From assembly GCA_965267335.1 (NCBI GenBank), contig OZ253953.1:620001-684000 (forward strand): a stretch of DNA of 64,000 nt, read 5' to 3'. The position numbers were made by a program, and so were the translations under genes. A model generated the notes under the pieces. It made no database searches. It was not told the origin of the DNA and saw nothing but the letters and a program-made list of their open reading frames with translations. Positions 45,020 through 54,800 of the stretch are shown piece by piece (the stretch's first letter is position 1; each line of letters opens with the position of its first letter). Source of the stretch: G965267335 sp965267335. GTDB lineage: Bacteria; Bacteroidota; Bacteroidia; Cytophagales; JAAEPT01.

Positions 45020-46420
45020 ATGAGCGTAAGAATAGAAAAAGATACTATAGGACCGGTCGAAGTTCCCGCAGATAAGTATTGGGGTGCACAAACGCAACGG
45101 TCAATAGAAAATTTTAAAATAGGGAATAACCAAATGCCTATTGAAGTAGTACATGCTTTTGCACACCTAAAGAAGGCAGCAGCGCGTACGAACGAACAAT
45201 TGGGTGTTCTTGACAGTGAAAAGGCAGACCTCATCGCTCAGGTTTGTGATGAAATCCTTACCGGAAGCCTGGATGATCAGTTTCCTCTCGTTGTATGGCA
45301 AACCGGTTCCGGAACACAATCCAATATGAATGTGAATGAAGTTGTTGCCAATCGGGGACACGTACTAAAAGGAAATAAACTGGGTGAAGGAGAGCGTTTA
45401 TTGGCACCAAATGATGATGTGAACAAAAGTCAGTCTTCAAACGATACTTTCCCTACAGCCATGCACATAGCTGCCTATAAAATGGTTGTTGACACGACAA
45501 TTCCGGGAGTTCAAAAATTACGAGATACACTACAGCAAAAGTCTAAGGAAATGGCTGATGTGGTGAAAATTGGAAGAACTCACTTTATGGATGCTACGCC
45601 TTTGACGCTCGGGCAAGAGTTTTCCGGATATGTATCCCAACTCGACCATGGATTAAAAGCGCTGAAAAATACTCTTGAACATTTATCGGAGCTCGCTCTT
45701 GGTGGTACCGCAGTGGGAACGGGAATTAATACCCCGGCTGGATATGCCGAGCTGGTTGCACAGAAAATTGCCGAATCTACCGGTCATCCTTTTGTGACAG
45801 CAGAAAACAAATTTGAAGCTTTAGCAGCTCATGATGCCATTGTAGAAACACATGGAGCACTCAAGCAGCTTGCCGTCAGCCTGATGAAAATAGGTAATGA
45901 CATCAGAATGTTATGTTCTGGTCCAAGATCGGGTATTGGCGAGATTACCATTCCGGCTAATGAACCGGGCTCATCGATTATGCCTGGAAAAGTTAACCCA
46001 ACACAATGTGAGGCGATCACAATGGTTTGTGCTCAGGTAATCGGTAACGATACAGCAGTTTCTGTTGCTGGTTCCAATGGCCATTTTGAACTGAACGTAT
46101 TTAAGCCGGTGATGATTTTCAACCTATTGAATTCAGCCAGACTGATCGGAGACGCCTGTGTATCATTCAATGACAACTGTGCCGCTGGAATTGAGCCAAA
46201 CTCAGCCCGAGTGGAAGAACACCTCAATAATTCATTGATGTTGGTGACTGCGCTTAACACCAAAATCGGTTATTACAAAGCAGCTGAAATTGCAAATACC
46301 GCACATAAGAATGGCACAACGTTGAAAGAAGAGGCTGTGAATTTAGGCTATTTGACAGCCGAAGAATTCGATGAATGGGTAGTCCCTTCGAAGATGATTG
46401 GCAGCCTGGAAAAGGCTTAA
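45020..46420 (+). CDS. fumC: Class II fumarate hydratase
   Basis: 466 residues, standard length. Contains KYWGAQTQRSIENF at the front, TGSGTQSNMNVNEV, NDTFPTAMHIAA, the active-site region GRTHFMDATPLTLGQEFSGY and the superfamily signature GSSIMPGKVNPTQCE. It interconverts fumarate and L-malate in the TCA cycle. Divergent from the PorP-sigma unit, 101 bp apart. Confidence 0.97.
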   Translation: MSVRIEKDTIGPVEVPADKYWGAQTQRSIENFKIGNNQMPIEVVHAFAHLKKAAARTNEQLGVLDSEKADLIAQVCDEILTGSLDDQFPLVVWQTGSGTQSNMNVNEVVANRGHVLKGNKLGEGERLLAPNDDVNKSQSSNDTFPTAMHIAAYKMVVDTTIPGVQKLRDTLQQKSKEMADVVKIGRTHFMDATPLTLGQEFSGYVSQLDHGLKALKNTLEHLSELALGGTAVGTGINTPAGYAELVAQKIAESTGHPFVTAENKFEALAAHDAIVETHGALKQLAVSLMKIGNDIRMLCSGPRSGIGEITIPANEPGSSIMPGKVNPTQCEAITMVCAQVIGNDTAVSVAGSNGHFELNVFKPVMIFNLLNSARLIGDACVSFNDNCAAGIEPNSARVEEHLNNSLMLVTALNTKIGYYKAAEIANTAHKNGTTLKEEAVNLGYLTAEEFDEWVVPSKMIGSLEKA

Positions 46421-46442
46421 AGATTACGGATTGACCTAAAAG

Positions 46443-46462
46443 TTATCCACATTTGTGGAAAA
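46443..46462. promoter_or_regulatory. Inverted pair of DnaA-box-like sites
   Basis: TTATCCACA (46443-46451) is the exact DnaA-box consensus; TGTGGAAAA (46454-46462) on the opposite strand reads TTTTCCACA, one mismatch from consensus. Together they form the palindromic core CCACATTTGTGG between fumC and the SPOR-like gene. Confidence 0.5.
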
Positions 46463-46497
46463 TTTGTATATTGTTCATGAAAAAAAGAGCATCACTA

Positions 46498-47118
46498 ATG
46501 AAAAGATACACTTTCCTAATAGCTTGTATCGTAACCTTTGCATCTACTTTTACCTATGCGCAAGACGATAAAAAAGCACAAAAAGCACTAGAAAAAGAGT
46601 GGAAGAAGAAGCTGAAAGCTTTGTCTCCCATGGACTATAAAGCACTCGTTGAAGAGAAAAACGAGTTAGCAGAATCAAAAAGTCAGTTACAATCAGAGAA
46701 CTCAGACCTTCAGGGGAAGGTATCGAACCTGGAGACTCAGGTTGTAAAGCTTGAATCTGAAATAGACGACTATAAAGCCGCAGCGGCAGCAGCTGAAGAA
46801 GCAGCGCAGCAGCAGGGAAGTAGTGATAGCTACGACAGCTATTCGAAACCTGATATGGCTGGTGTTAAATTCAAAGTACAGGTAGGAGCCTTCCGTAGCT
46901 TCGATATCAGAAAGTATTTTGATAATCACAAAAACTTCAGTGGTGAAGTTGATCCCGATGGTACCATGAAATATACGCTTGGTATATTCAAAGAGTACTG
47001 GGAAGCAGACAAGTTCAAGAAATACCTTCGTGACATGGGCGTGAAAGGAGCCTGGGTTGTGGCGTACAAAGATGGTCAGCGAGTGAACATCAAAGACGCA
47101 CTTGAAGGAGTACTTTAA
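46498..47118 (+). CDS. Secreted coiled-coil protein with SPOR-like C-terminal domain
   Basis: 206 residues from ATG 46498, which gives the signal peptide MKRYTFLIACIVTFASTFTYAQ; longer frames start at 46453 and 46477. A coiled coil (~60-115, ELAESKSQLQSENSDLQGKV) with an Ala/Glu/Gln-rich stretch precedes a C-terminal SPOR-like domain (~135-200: VKFKVQVGAFRSFD, YWEADKFKKYLRDMGVKGAWVVAYKDG). SPOR domains bind denuded glycan strands at division sites. It is likely a periplasmic cell-wall protein. Behind it an intrinsic terminator; before it a DnaA-box pair. Confidence 0.8.
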   Translation: MKRYTFLIACIVTFASTFTYAQDDKKAQKALEKEWKKKLKALSPMDYKALVEEKNELAESKSQLQSENSDLQGKVSNLETQVVKLESEIDDYKAAAAAAEEAAQQQGSSDSYDSYSKPDMAGVKFKVQVGAFRSFDIRKYFDNHKNFSGEVDPDGTMKYTLGIFKEYWEADKFKKYLRDMGVKGAWVVAYKDGQRVNIKDALEGVL

Positions 47119-47142
47119 GAATTACCACAAGACAAAATATTT

Positions 47143-47173
47143 AAACCCTCTGACTTTTCGGAGGGTTTTTTAT
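47143..47173 (+). terminator. Intrinsic terminator after the SPOR-like gene
   Basis: AAACCCTC (47143-47150) pairs with GAGGGTTT (47161-47168), followed by a T-run. Confidence 0.85.
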
Positions 47174-47208
47174 TGATGTAGGATAAGTTAGAATGGCGGT
47201 AGGTGAAG

Positions 47209-47245
47209 GGTCTTAGAACCGCTACGCTAATCCTAACCAGATGAG
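47209..47245. repeat. Palindromic repeat, copy 1
   Basis: GGTCTTAGAACCGCTACGCTAATCCTAACCAGATGAG-type element, shared with 47976-48014 apart from a two-base deletion in the right arm. No T-run, so not a terminator. Confidence 0.7.
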
Positions 47246-47274
47246 CTATTTTTTTAATTTTTGCAATCTGAATA

Positions 47275-47697
47275 ATGGAAGAAGTTCAAATTTTATATGG
47301 AATCCGACACCTAATAGAATCACTTATTTTTTTTGTGATTTCAATTTATGGCATGTTCGGTTCCGTGTCCGGAAACATCATGAAAATTTTATGCCTTGTA
47401 ATTTTTTTCTTCTGCATAAAACGGCTTGTAGATTTCTTTAAAATGGAGCCACAGATTGTTTTGAATTCCATCGGTATTTCATGGGATTCCCATGCTTTTA
47501 TACCCTGGAATAAAATTAAATATATTAAAATGACTAATAGTCCTCTGTACCATAGCACAAAACATTTAGAATTTGAAACAGAAGAAGGGGTAGAAGCAGT
47601 TTCTCTTTATGCTTTGAATATGAAGCCTAAGAAAATAGAAGAAAAAGCGAAAGAATATTGGAGAAAATATAGAATACATCAATTGGGACAAATTTAG
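47275..47697 (+). CDS. Small membrane protein with PH-like C-terminal part
   Basis: 140 residues. Two hydrophobic helices at ~12-55 (LIESLIFFVISIYGMFGSV, IMKILCLVIFFFCIKRLV), then a soluble part with IVLNSIGISWDSHAFIPWNKIKYIKMTN and HLEFETEEG, the strand pattern of small bacterial PH-like (YcxB-type) domains. Role unknown. It stands between copies 1 and 2 of the palindromic repeat together with the 57-aa membrane protein, suggesting an inserted or accessory segment. Confidence 0.65.
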   Translation: MEEVQILYGIRHLIESLIFFVISIYGMFGSVSGNIMKILCLVIFFFCIKRLVDFFKMEPQIVLNSIGISWDSHAFIPWNKIKYIKMTNSPLYHSTKHLEFETEEGVEAVSLYALNMKPKKIEEKAKEYWRKYRIHQLGQI

Positions 47698-47790
47698 AAT
47701 TGCCTTACTCGGTCGCGTTTGAGCTGATGCAAAAGGGTTTTACGATAATTATTGATATGATGTATTTAAAAATGTCGAAGAATAATAAAA

Positions 47791-47964
47791 ATGAAATCTA
47801 AACTTAGATATTATTCTATTATTGTAGGAAGCTCCGTTATGGTTTTAGGAGGGCTTTTATCCTCAGTGCAAAGGAATCTGCTTATATCATCTGGAATATT
47901 CGGGATTTTAATGGGTATATTTCTTTTGACCCGTGAGTCAGGAGGTGGTGATGTCGAATTATGA
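47791..47964 (+). CDS. Small hydrophobic membrane protein, 57 aa
   Basis: 57 codons, ATG at 47791, starting MKSKLRYYSIIVGSSVMVLG and ending GGGDVEL. Two transmembrane helices (~7-24 and 30-46) linked by SSVQRNLLISS, with a short charged tail. It follows the PH-like membrane protein by 93 bp on the same strand. Family unknown. Confidence 0.55.
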   Translation: MKSKLRYYSIIVGSSVMVLGGLLSSVQRNLLISSGIFGILMGIFLLTRESGGGDVEL

Positions 47965-47973
47965 CACTCTTCA

Positions 47974-48014
47974 CTGGTCTTAGAACCGCTACGCTAATCC
48001 TAAGACCAGATGAG
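47974..48014. repeat. Palindromic repeat, copy 2 (most perfect)
   Basis: Arms CTGGTCTTAG (47974-47983) and CTAAGACCAG (48000-48009) are a perfect 10-bp inverted repeat with a 16-nt loop ACCGCTACGCTAAT-like core also present in copy 1. It resembles REP-type intergenic palindromes. Confidence 0.75.
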
Positions 48015-48031
48015 TCGTAATTGGTTGCCAT

Positions 48032-48934
48032 CTATGGCTGTAACCTCACAGATAAATAAATTTCATGACTTCCAGAGGTGTAATTTTTTAAATTGGACGT
48101 TATAATATCATACGAATAACCCAGGTCTATCATTTTTTTGATGGTGACACCTCCTAAAAGCACAATAGTGTCTTCATTTCTATAAGATGATCCTATCCAT
48201 ACCAGATTGTTGTATTTCATGGTTAGGTTGATATCAATGGACTCTTCGATATTCTCTACAAATCGAAATATTACTGCAGGCAGTATCGCTAATTTTGCTG
48301 ACTCGATATCAAACCTGGCTCCACCGGTTAAAAAATAATGTGGGACCAACGCACCAATGACTTCATCATCGATTTGTCGGGAGCTCCCTTTGAAAAGCTG
48401 CTGGACGGCCACACCTAGGTATAACTTGTCAGTGTAAATGTTTCCTCCCAAAGCTAGGTCCGGATAGAAATTTTTGTGCCAGCCGTCAATACCATCGAGC
48501 AGTGGGTCAGGCCATATTGAGATAATTTCATCCGTATTGATTCCTATTTCCTTAAAGCCTATGCTAGTTCCCAGTGACATTCTGATTTTAGGAGAAAGAG
48601 GTAGGTTATAAGCATAAATTCCCGAGAAATATAGTGTCCGGGATGGTCCTGTCTTATCTCTGCCCATGTTGTAACCAAAACTATGAAAACCTTTTGAAGA
48701 TTCTTCTTCGGCTAAGCGCATACTGCCAAACATGGTCAAAGTTTTCGGTGAAGCATCAAAATCTACCCACTGATATCGAAATAACATGGTGTTATTAATT
48801 CCTTCCGATGTTCCTGCAAAAGAGGGGTTGTAATAAAGCTGGTTATTGGAAAATTGACTGATTAAGGGTATTTGTTGTGCATGGGTATAGCTACACACTG
48901 CTATCGCTAGTAGCGTTAAAAACTTGTTCTTCAT
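48032..48934 (-). CDS. PorP/SprF-family type IX secretion membrane protein
   Basis: 300 residues. Signal peptide (ends TYAQQ), family opening PLISQFSNNQLYYNPSFAGTSEG, RYQWVDFDASPKTLTMFGSM, and C-terminal YSYDIITSNLKNYTSGSHEIYLSVRL. Fourth PorP/SprF paralogue in the window, standing alone between repeat copies 2 and 3. The cargo or partner is not evident from neighbours. Confidence 0.92.
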   Translation of the reverse strand: MKNKFLTLLAIAVCSYTHAQQIPLISQFSNNQLYYNPSFAGTSEGINNTMLFRYQWVDFDASPKTLTMFGSMRLAEEESSKGFHSFGYNMGRDKTGPSRTLYFSGIYAYNLPLSPKIRMSLGTSIGFKEIGINTDEIISIWPDPLLDGIDGWHKNFYPDLALGGNIYTDKLYLGVAVQQLFKGSSRQIDDEVIGALVPHYFLTGGARFDIESAKLAILPAVIFRFVENIEESIDINLTMKYNNLVWIGSSYRNEDTIVLLGGVTIKKMIDLGYSYDIITSNLKNYTSGSHEIYLSVRLQP

Positions 48935-49020
48935 GGCTCAATTAGATGTTTAAGGTTGACCGTTAATCCGGGAAGTTGAAAAAAGGTAAGTAGGTTTTTC
49001 CGATATGCCTGAATCCAACT

Positions 49021-49113
49021 TCACTGGTTGTAGGAACTCTTACATATTGCTCGAACGCAGTTCCACTTCGCTCAAACGCGCCCGAGGGGTGAGCTAATCC
49101 TAGACCAGATTAG
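49021..49113. repeat. Palindromic repeat, copy 3 (diverged, expanded)
   Basis: Begins TCACTGGTTGTAGGAACT and ends GAGCTAATCCTAGACCAGAT, the two halves of copy 2, with ~50 bp of GC-richer insert (TCGAACGCAGTTCCACTTCG) between them. It reaches 4 bp into the 3' end of the 92-aa gene at 49110. Confidence 0.5.
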
Positions 49114-49388
49114 AGGACCAACCTATACTTTAATGCCAGCATCATGGCCAAGGAGGTAACAAAGAACAAACCGATTAACAGTATATTCCTCCAGTCAATT
49201 TTTGATTTTTTGAATATTTCAAAACCTGTGATTAAGTAACCAGATGTCACACATGAACGAGCAAGTGATAAAAAGTCCAGCCCTTTGTAGGGTGGTCCTG
49301 GTTCCAAAAGTTTAAGCAGGAACAGTCCAAAGAATCCACTCATGCAAATAATTGAAATCCACTGCACGCTTCTAAAAACAAATTTCAT
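49110..49388 (-). CDS. Small three-helix membrane protein downstream of pbpC
   Basis: 92 residues with three hydrophobic helices (~7-27, 45-60, 70-88) and KKSKIDWRN between helices two and three. Its ATG overlaps the pbpC stop by 4 bp, so it is translated from the A2M-pbpC operon. Not recognised as a known partner of PbpC; possibly a membrane subunit of that complex. Confidence 0.65.
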   Translation of the reverse strand: MKFVFRSVQWISIICMSGFFGLFLLKLLEPGPPYKGLDFLSLARSCVTSGYLITGFEIFKKSKIDWRNILLIGLFFVTSLAMMLALKYRLVL

Positions 49389-51889
49389 AACTCCGACTTC
49401 TGGTCACTGATTATTTCAAACTCTCTTTGTAATGACTGTCCTTTTTCATCCACAATAGTGAGTATATGTTTACCTGGCGAAGGGTTCATGGCGATCTCAT
49501 GAAACTCACGGGTACTGCCAACATACTCTTCGTCCAGATGCCAGTGTACTTCTGTGGTCGGGTCCCGGTGAGTGATCTCAAATACTGTACTACTTGAGGT
49601 TCCATCCAGGTTCACAGGCACATAGATTCTTGATTTATTCGGAGGATAGAGTACTTGAAATGACTTTCCACTTTCACCGCATTCTGCGCACATGGGTGGT
49701 ACAGGGATGTATTCCGGGTGCTTTTTGCGATAATATTTTTCCATTACTGAGGGCAGCGTAAAGTATGATTGTCTTCTCATGTCAATGGGAGAAACGCATT
49801 CACTGGTTACGAGCAAATCTTCTTCAGGATGCAGAAACTGGGTTTGGCAGTAGGGGCATACTTCAGATTTCAGTCCGTTGGCCGGAATTAGTTCTGAATG
49901 TTTCTCTGAGCAATGAGTTCCGGCCAAATAACCGCTATGGCCGCAAACCTCTACTTTTTTCATCTGGTGGTGTGGTTCTTCAAACCATTGGCCATCAGTT
50001 TGAATAGCATCAAAAATCTCGAACAGAATAGGAGCAGCAGCTCTTGTGCCGGTCAATCCGGGGCGGCCTTCTCCATTGGCATTTCCTACCCACACGGCAA
50101 CGACATACTTTGGTGTGCAGCCCACGGCCCAGGCATCCCGAAAGCCAAAGCTGGTCCCGGTCTTCCAGGCAACTTTTTCCTTCGAACTCAATATCTGCCA
50201 GTTGAGTTCGTCTTCCGGCCTTACTACCTCGAGCATGGCCTCAAAGGTGTGCCATATGGCCGGAGCTTCCAGTATGGATTCATGGCTTAATTGCGCAGAA
50301 CGCTGTGTTTCAAAGAGGTACAAATCGTGAAATGCATCAGCCGGATAGGCGCCATTGTTTTTTCTGAAGCCTGCCAGGTTGCGGGCCATTCCGCTATAAG
50401 CTCGTGATAGGTCCCAAAGGTTGGTTTCAGCACCGCCCAGAATCAGCGATAGCCCATAATGACTGGCCGGCTTGTTGAGGGTGGTCATTCCAATAGATTT
50501 TAGGTTGTGATGAAACTTCGGAAGGCCATAGTCGCTAAGCATCCTTACCGCAGGAATGTTAAGTGAACGGGCCAATGCTTTGTTGGCAGGAACGGCTCCG
50601 TCATACTTTGGATAAAAGTTCTTTGGTGAATAGCTGCCATAGAAAGTCGGGACATCGGGAATGATTGTTTCGGGTAGTATATTTCCCTCTTGCAGCATAA
50701 ATGCATACAGAAATGGTTTTAGTATACTTCCGGTACTTCGTGGGGCCTGAATGAGATCTACATGTGGAGTGGAATTATTTCTATGTTGTGAGTTGCCAAC
50801 ATAAGCAACTACGTTACCAGTTTCAACTTCCACTATAAGTGCTGCGGCATTTTCAACTTTATTCTCCGAAAGTCGGCAGGAATGCCGGTTGATGATATCC
50901 GATGCCCGGAGCTGAATGTGTTTGTCAATTGTCGTTTTGAAAACAGATTTGGTTTCATTCCGGCTTTCTGCGTGGATTTTTGCGGTTAGGTGAGGGGTTA
51001 TATCCGGCAGTATCACTGGTTTCTCTGGCAAATTCTCGAGTATAGAGAGCTGGTAAGTAACAGAATCTATCTGACCTTGATCATAAAGTTCAGCCAACAG
51101 ATAGTCCCGCTTTTTTTTGAGCTGTTCCCGGTTTCTTCCCGGGTGGATGAGGCCAGGGCTATTGGGGAGAACGGCCAGGGTTGCAGCCTCGGCCCAGGAA
51201 AGTTTTTCAGCGCTCCTGCCGAAGTATTTCCAGGCTGCGGCATCAATGCCTACCACGTTTCCTCCAAATGGAGCATTGGAAGCATAGTATCGTAGAATCT
51301 GCTCCTTGTCATATCTTAGCTCTAATCGGGTTGCCATGATAATCTCACGAATCTTTTCGAGATAGGTACGTGGTGGATTTTTCCGTGAGAGCCTTACTAC
51401 CTGCATACTTATGGTGCTGGCGCCACTGACGATATCATTTCTGGAAATATTGGTAAAGGCAGCTCTTGACAAAGCAAGAAAGTCTACTCCTATATGTTGG
51501 CGAAATCGTTTGTCTTCAAAACAGATGATCGCTTTCGCAAATTTATCCGGAACGGATGCACTTGCTGGGAACCTCCACTGACCATCTGTTGCTACTCTGG
51601 CTCCCAGCAGGTCTCCGTGTTTATCGACAATGACTGTACTAACAGGGTCATGGAATAGTTTTTCAGGCAAACAGAAATAGTACCATAGCCCGAAAAGCAA
51701 AGTCAGTACAGTGACCTTGTATTTGTTTCGTCTAATGAATCGTAGAGGCTTAGGACGCTTTAGTAGACTTCTAAGTGATGAAATACACAGGTTGCCTGAT
51801 TGGTTGAGGACATAAACAGAACTCCTCCGAAGTAGTTTCAATACTCCGGAAGAATCTATTTTACTGTATAAGTTCAAAAACCTGTTCAC
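49385..51889 (-). CDS. pbpC: Penicillin-binding protein 1C
   Basis: 834 residues. A membrane anchor near residue 60 (VTVLTLLFGLWYYFCL), transglycosylase domain with ICFEDKRFRQHIGVDFLALSRA, transpeptidase domain with SxxK in STGSILKPF (~385), SLN in ARSLNIPAV and KTGTS (~575), then a BiPBP_C-like C-terminal domain (~760-834). It polymerises and may crosslink peptidoglycan. It begins 1 bp after the alpha-2-macroglobulin stop: the pairing of PbpC with a bacterial alpha-2-macroglobulin is well known and thought to link wall repair to protease trapping. An N-terminal extension of ~55 residues precedes the membrane helix. Confidence 0.95.
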   Translation of the reverse strand: MNRFLNLYSKIDSSGVLKLLRRSSVYVLNQSGNLCISSLRSLLKRPKPLRFIRRNKYKVTVLTLLFGLWYYFCLPEKLFHDPVSTVIVDKHGDLLGARVATDGQWRFPASASVPDKFAKAIICFEDKRFRQHIGVDFLALSRAAFTNISRNDIVSGASTISMQVVRLSRKNPPRTYLEKIREIIMATRLELRYDKEQILRYYASNAPFGGNVVGIDAAAWKYFGRSAEKLSWAEAATLAVLPNSPGLIHPGRNREQLKKKRDYLLAELYDQGQIDSVTYQLSILENLPEKPVILPDITPHLTAKIHAESRNETKSVFKTTIDKHIQLRASDIINRHSCRLSENKVENAAALIVEVETGNVVAYVGNSQHRNNSTPHVDLIQAPRSTGSILKPFLYAFMLQEGNILPETIIPDVPTFYGSYSPKNFYPKYDGAVPANKALARSLNIPAVRMLSDYGLPKFHHNLKSIGMTTLNKPASHYGLSLILGGAETNLWDLSRAYSGMARNLAGFRKNNGAYPADAFHDLYLFETQRSAQLSHESILEAPAIWHTFEAMLEVVRPEDELNWQILSSKEKVAWKTGTSFGFRDAWAVGCTPKYVVAVWVGNANGEGRPGLTGTRAAAPILFEIFDAIQTDGQWFEEPHHQMKKVEVCGHSGYLAGTHCSEKHSELIPANGLKSEVCPYCQTQFLHPEEDLLVTSECVSPIDMRRQSYFTLPSVMEKYYRKKHPEYIPVPPMCAECGESGKSFQVLYPPNKSRIYVPVNLDGTSSSTVFEITHRDPTTEVHWHLDEEYVGSTREFHEIAMNPSPGKHILTIVDEKGQSLQREFEIISDQKSEL

Positions 51890-51890
51890 T

Positions 51891-54800
51891 TTAGTTCAAA
51901 TTATTCTCTATTACCTGGATCCAGGTGCCGGGAACATTTGCATTGATTGTATGGTCATACATGGCATCGCTATATACTCCAGGCAAATAAAACTTACCCA
52001 GGTAGGTTGCGTTTAGTTTGATTTCAAACCGTTTTGTGTCTCCGGCCTTTAAATCAAAGAAGGTATATACCCGATCATCCCTAATATCCCTGTAATCGTA
52101 GGTACTGCTGGTATTAGCAGAACCATCAAATCGATCGTTATGAATTTCCCAGCCCGCAGGGAAAATGTGATCAAGAGCCATTTCTTCATAGTCGCGTTGC
52201 GAAGGATTGTGTACTTTCACTGTGGCTTTAAAGTCTGTACCCTGCTCCAGTTGAGTAATATCAAGGGCGTTTCCATCCAGATCAAAGTAATCGACATCTA
52301 TCTCCAGGTTATTGCTAGCGGGTTTTTCATTTCCGGTTTCAGGAACGCCTTCAAGCAATAGTTTTGCATATAGTGATTTGCCCGAGTTGTTTTTGAACTG
52401 GAACTGTTGAGATCTCAAATCTTCAATATCAAAGTTGAATTGCCAGATTGGCTTATTGGAAGTGACTTTATGCCAATTGCCATCACGCAATCTATAGGAA
52501 AAATCCATTGGCGAATCGAGCTTATTTCCTATGAATTTGGACATTGCTACCAGACTGTACGCGGTAGTTTGAGTGCTGTACCATTCTTGGCTATTCAGTT
52601 GGTTGGAAATTAGCTGAGCCTGTTCCATCGCTTTTTCTTCCATTTCCATGAGGCTCAGGCACTGGAGGATTATGGCTTCATCTCGCAGTTTTGAACCATA
52701 AGAGCCTGACATTTCTTTGTAATCAACCACTTTGGTATTGAGTTTTTTAACAATGTCGCTTGCTACTTCTTTTTGACCAACAAGATGATAAGCGGCTGCC
52801 AGGTACCAGGAGGCAACAGATTGGATTTCTTTGGTCAACCGAAAGCGGTTCATAGCTCCCAGTTCAGGAGTGCCATTGAGGGCCAACAGATACAATCGAT
52901 AAGCTTGCGCACTCTGATTGCTTTTGTCACCGTTGGTGCTCCAGTTGCGGGCTCGTTTCTTTTGAAATTCAGACCACTTGTTAAGAAAATCATCAGGTAC
53001 TTGATACCCAGCGGCTTTTGCTTCGAGCATGAAGTGACCGGCATAGTTGGTTCCCCATTCTGATTCATCATATCCACCCGGCCAGTAGGAGAGTCCTCCA
53101 CTTGGTCTTTGGAATGTGAGTAGTCGTGCAATCCCTGCTTTTATGTTTTTAGTGACTTCACTCTTTGACTTATCGGTCATTGGCATAAGCTCTGGAAGGT
53201 ATACCTGGGGAAAAACAGATGAGGTGGTTTGCTCTACGCAACCATATGGATATCGAATCAGGTATTTTAATCTTTTGCCCAGATTGAGTGGAGGTACGCT
53301 TGACACTTCTACAACCCCTTTATTGGTTCCTTCGATGCCAAAGGCTTTAAAGGAGGTGTTCCAGCTATTACCTGGATTGATTACTTGCTTTTGGAAGTCT
53401 GTGATTGGCGGATTTGAAGCTCTTACCTCAAGAACTTTTTCATAACTGGCTTCAATGCTAGCCCCACTTACCTTGACCTTTATGGTGGCGTTTCCAATGC
53501 TTGGCTTGGCTTTTAGTTTGAAGAAAACCATTTTATCTCCTGTCTTTTTGAAGCTGACTTTCTTTGGTTCGGGGTCAATCACCTGGAGTAGGTGATTGGT
53601 CTCTATTTCCACGGAAACTTCGCCCAGGGATTCAATTGGTTGTTTTTCACTATCCATGGCAAAAACGGTTACCGGAAGAGTGATTTCTTCGTTTGGCCCG
53701 AGAATTCGGGGAGGGCTTGCCAGTACCATTAATGGCTTCCTTACAAAAGTTTGTTTTTGAGCTTTGCCGTAGCTTCCCTTGTTGCCGGCAATAACCATGG
53801 TCCTTACCTGCCCCACATAGTTGGGTACATCAAAGTAGTGCGTATTCGTTTTTCCAGGACCGAGGTGGAATGGACCCAGGTATCTGACCATTGGCTTAAA
53901 ACGGTTTTGTTTGCTCCCCTCCTTGCCAGCATAGTCACCGCCTCCGATAGCGAGTAGGTTTTTATGTCCGCGACCTTCGGCTCCTGCGACATCATCGAAA
54001 AGATCCCAGGTAGTTACCCGAAGAGCTTCCCGTTGGTTGAAATGCTGCCAGGCATCGGGTGTTTGAAATCGGGTGAGACCCAGAAGCCCTTCATCAACTA
54101 TGGCAACCGTGTAAGTCATAGCTTTACCATTTTGCTCTTTGATCTGCAGTCGTGCCTTTGACTCAGGTGCAATCTCATCGGCCATTTTGATGACCGGATG
54201 CAGTTTTGTGTTGGGGTCATGCACATAAATGGGGATGACACCATACATCCTGATGGGAAGGTCATTGGCGGTTTGAGCATGAGGTTGTAACAGCGTCACA
54301 TATGCATAGACAGCCGGAGCCATATTTTGCTTCGCACGAAAAGTGAATTTTGTCATTCCCTTGGTGGCATGTACCCAATGTGCTTCAATTACTTTACCGC
54401 CACTTTCTATGCTCACAAGTGCTCTCCCAGCGAAACCGGTAGGTATGTTCAATGTGATTTTGTCACCAACATTGTACTTTGCTTTTTCAGTGCTGAAGGA
54501 TAACATTTTTCCTCCGCCACCACTTTCCTTTTGGCCTCTTCCAGCCCATCCCGGCCAATCGATGTACACAATTTTTGCGCAGGCGTGTCCGTCTTCATCA
54601 ACTGCTCTGATGAGGAACCGCCCCCACTGAGGATAGGCTACATTGAGTTTCCATTCGGCTTCTCCATTAGTGGTAATCACAGTATCTTTTAGAAGAGCTT
54701 CCGTGTGATTGCGGCCAAAGTAGCTCAGGTCGTCTTTGTCTTCGTCCCACCACCATTTCCAGGACAACTTGTAGAGCTGCATTTCAACCCGTCTCTTTTT

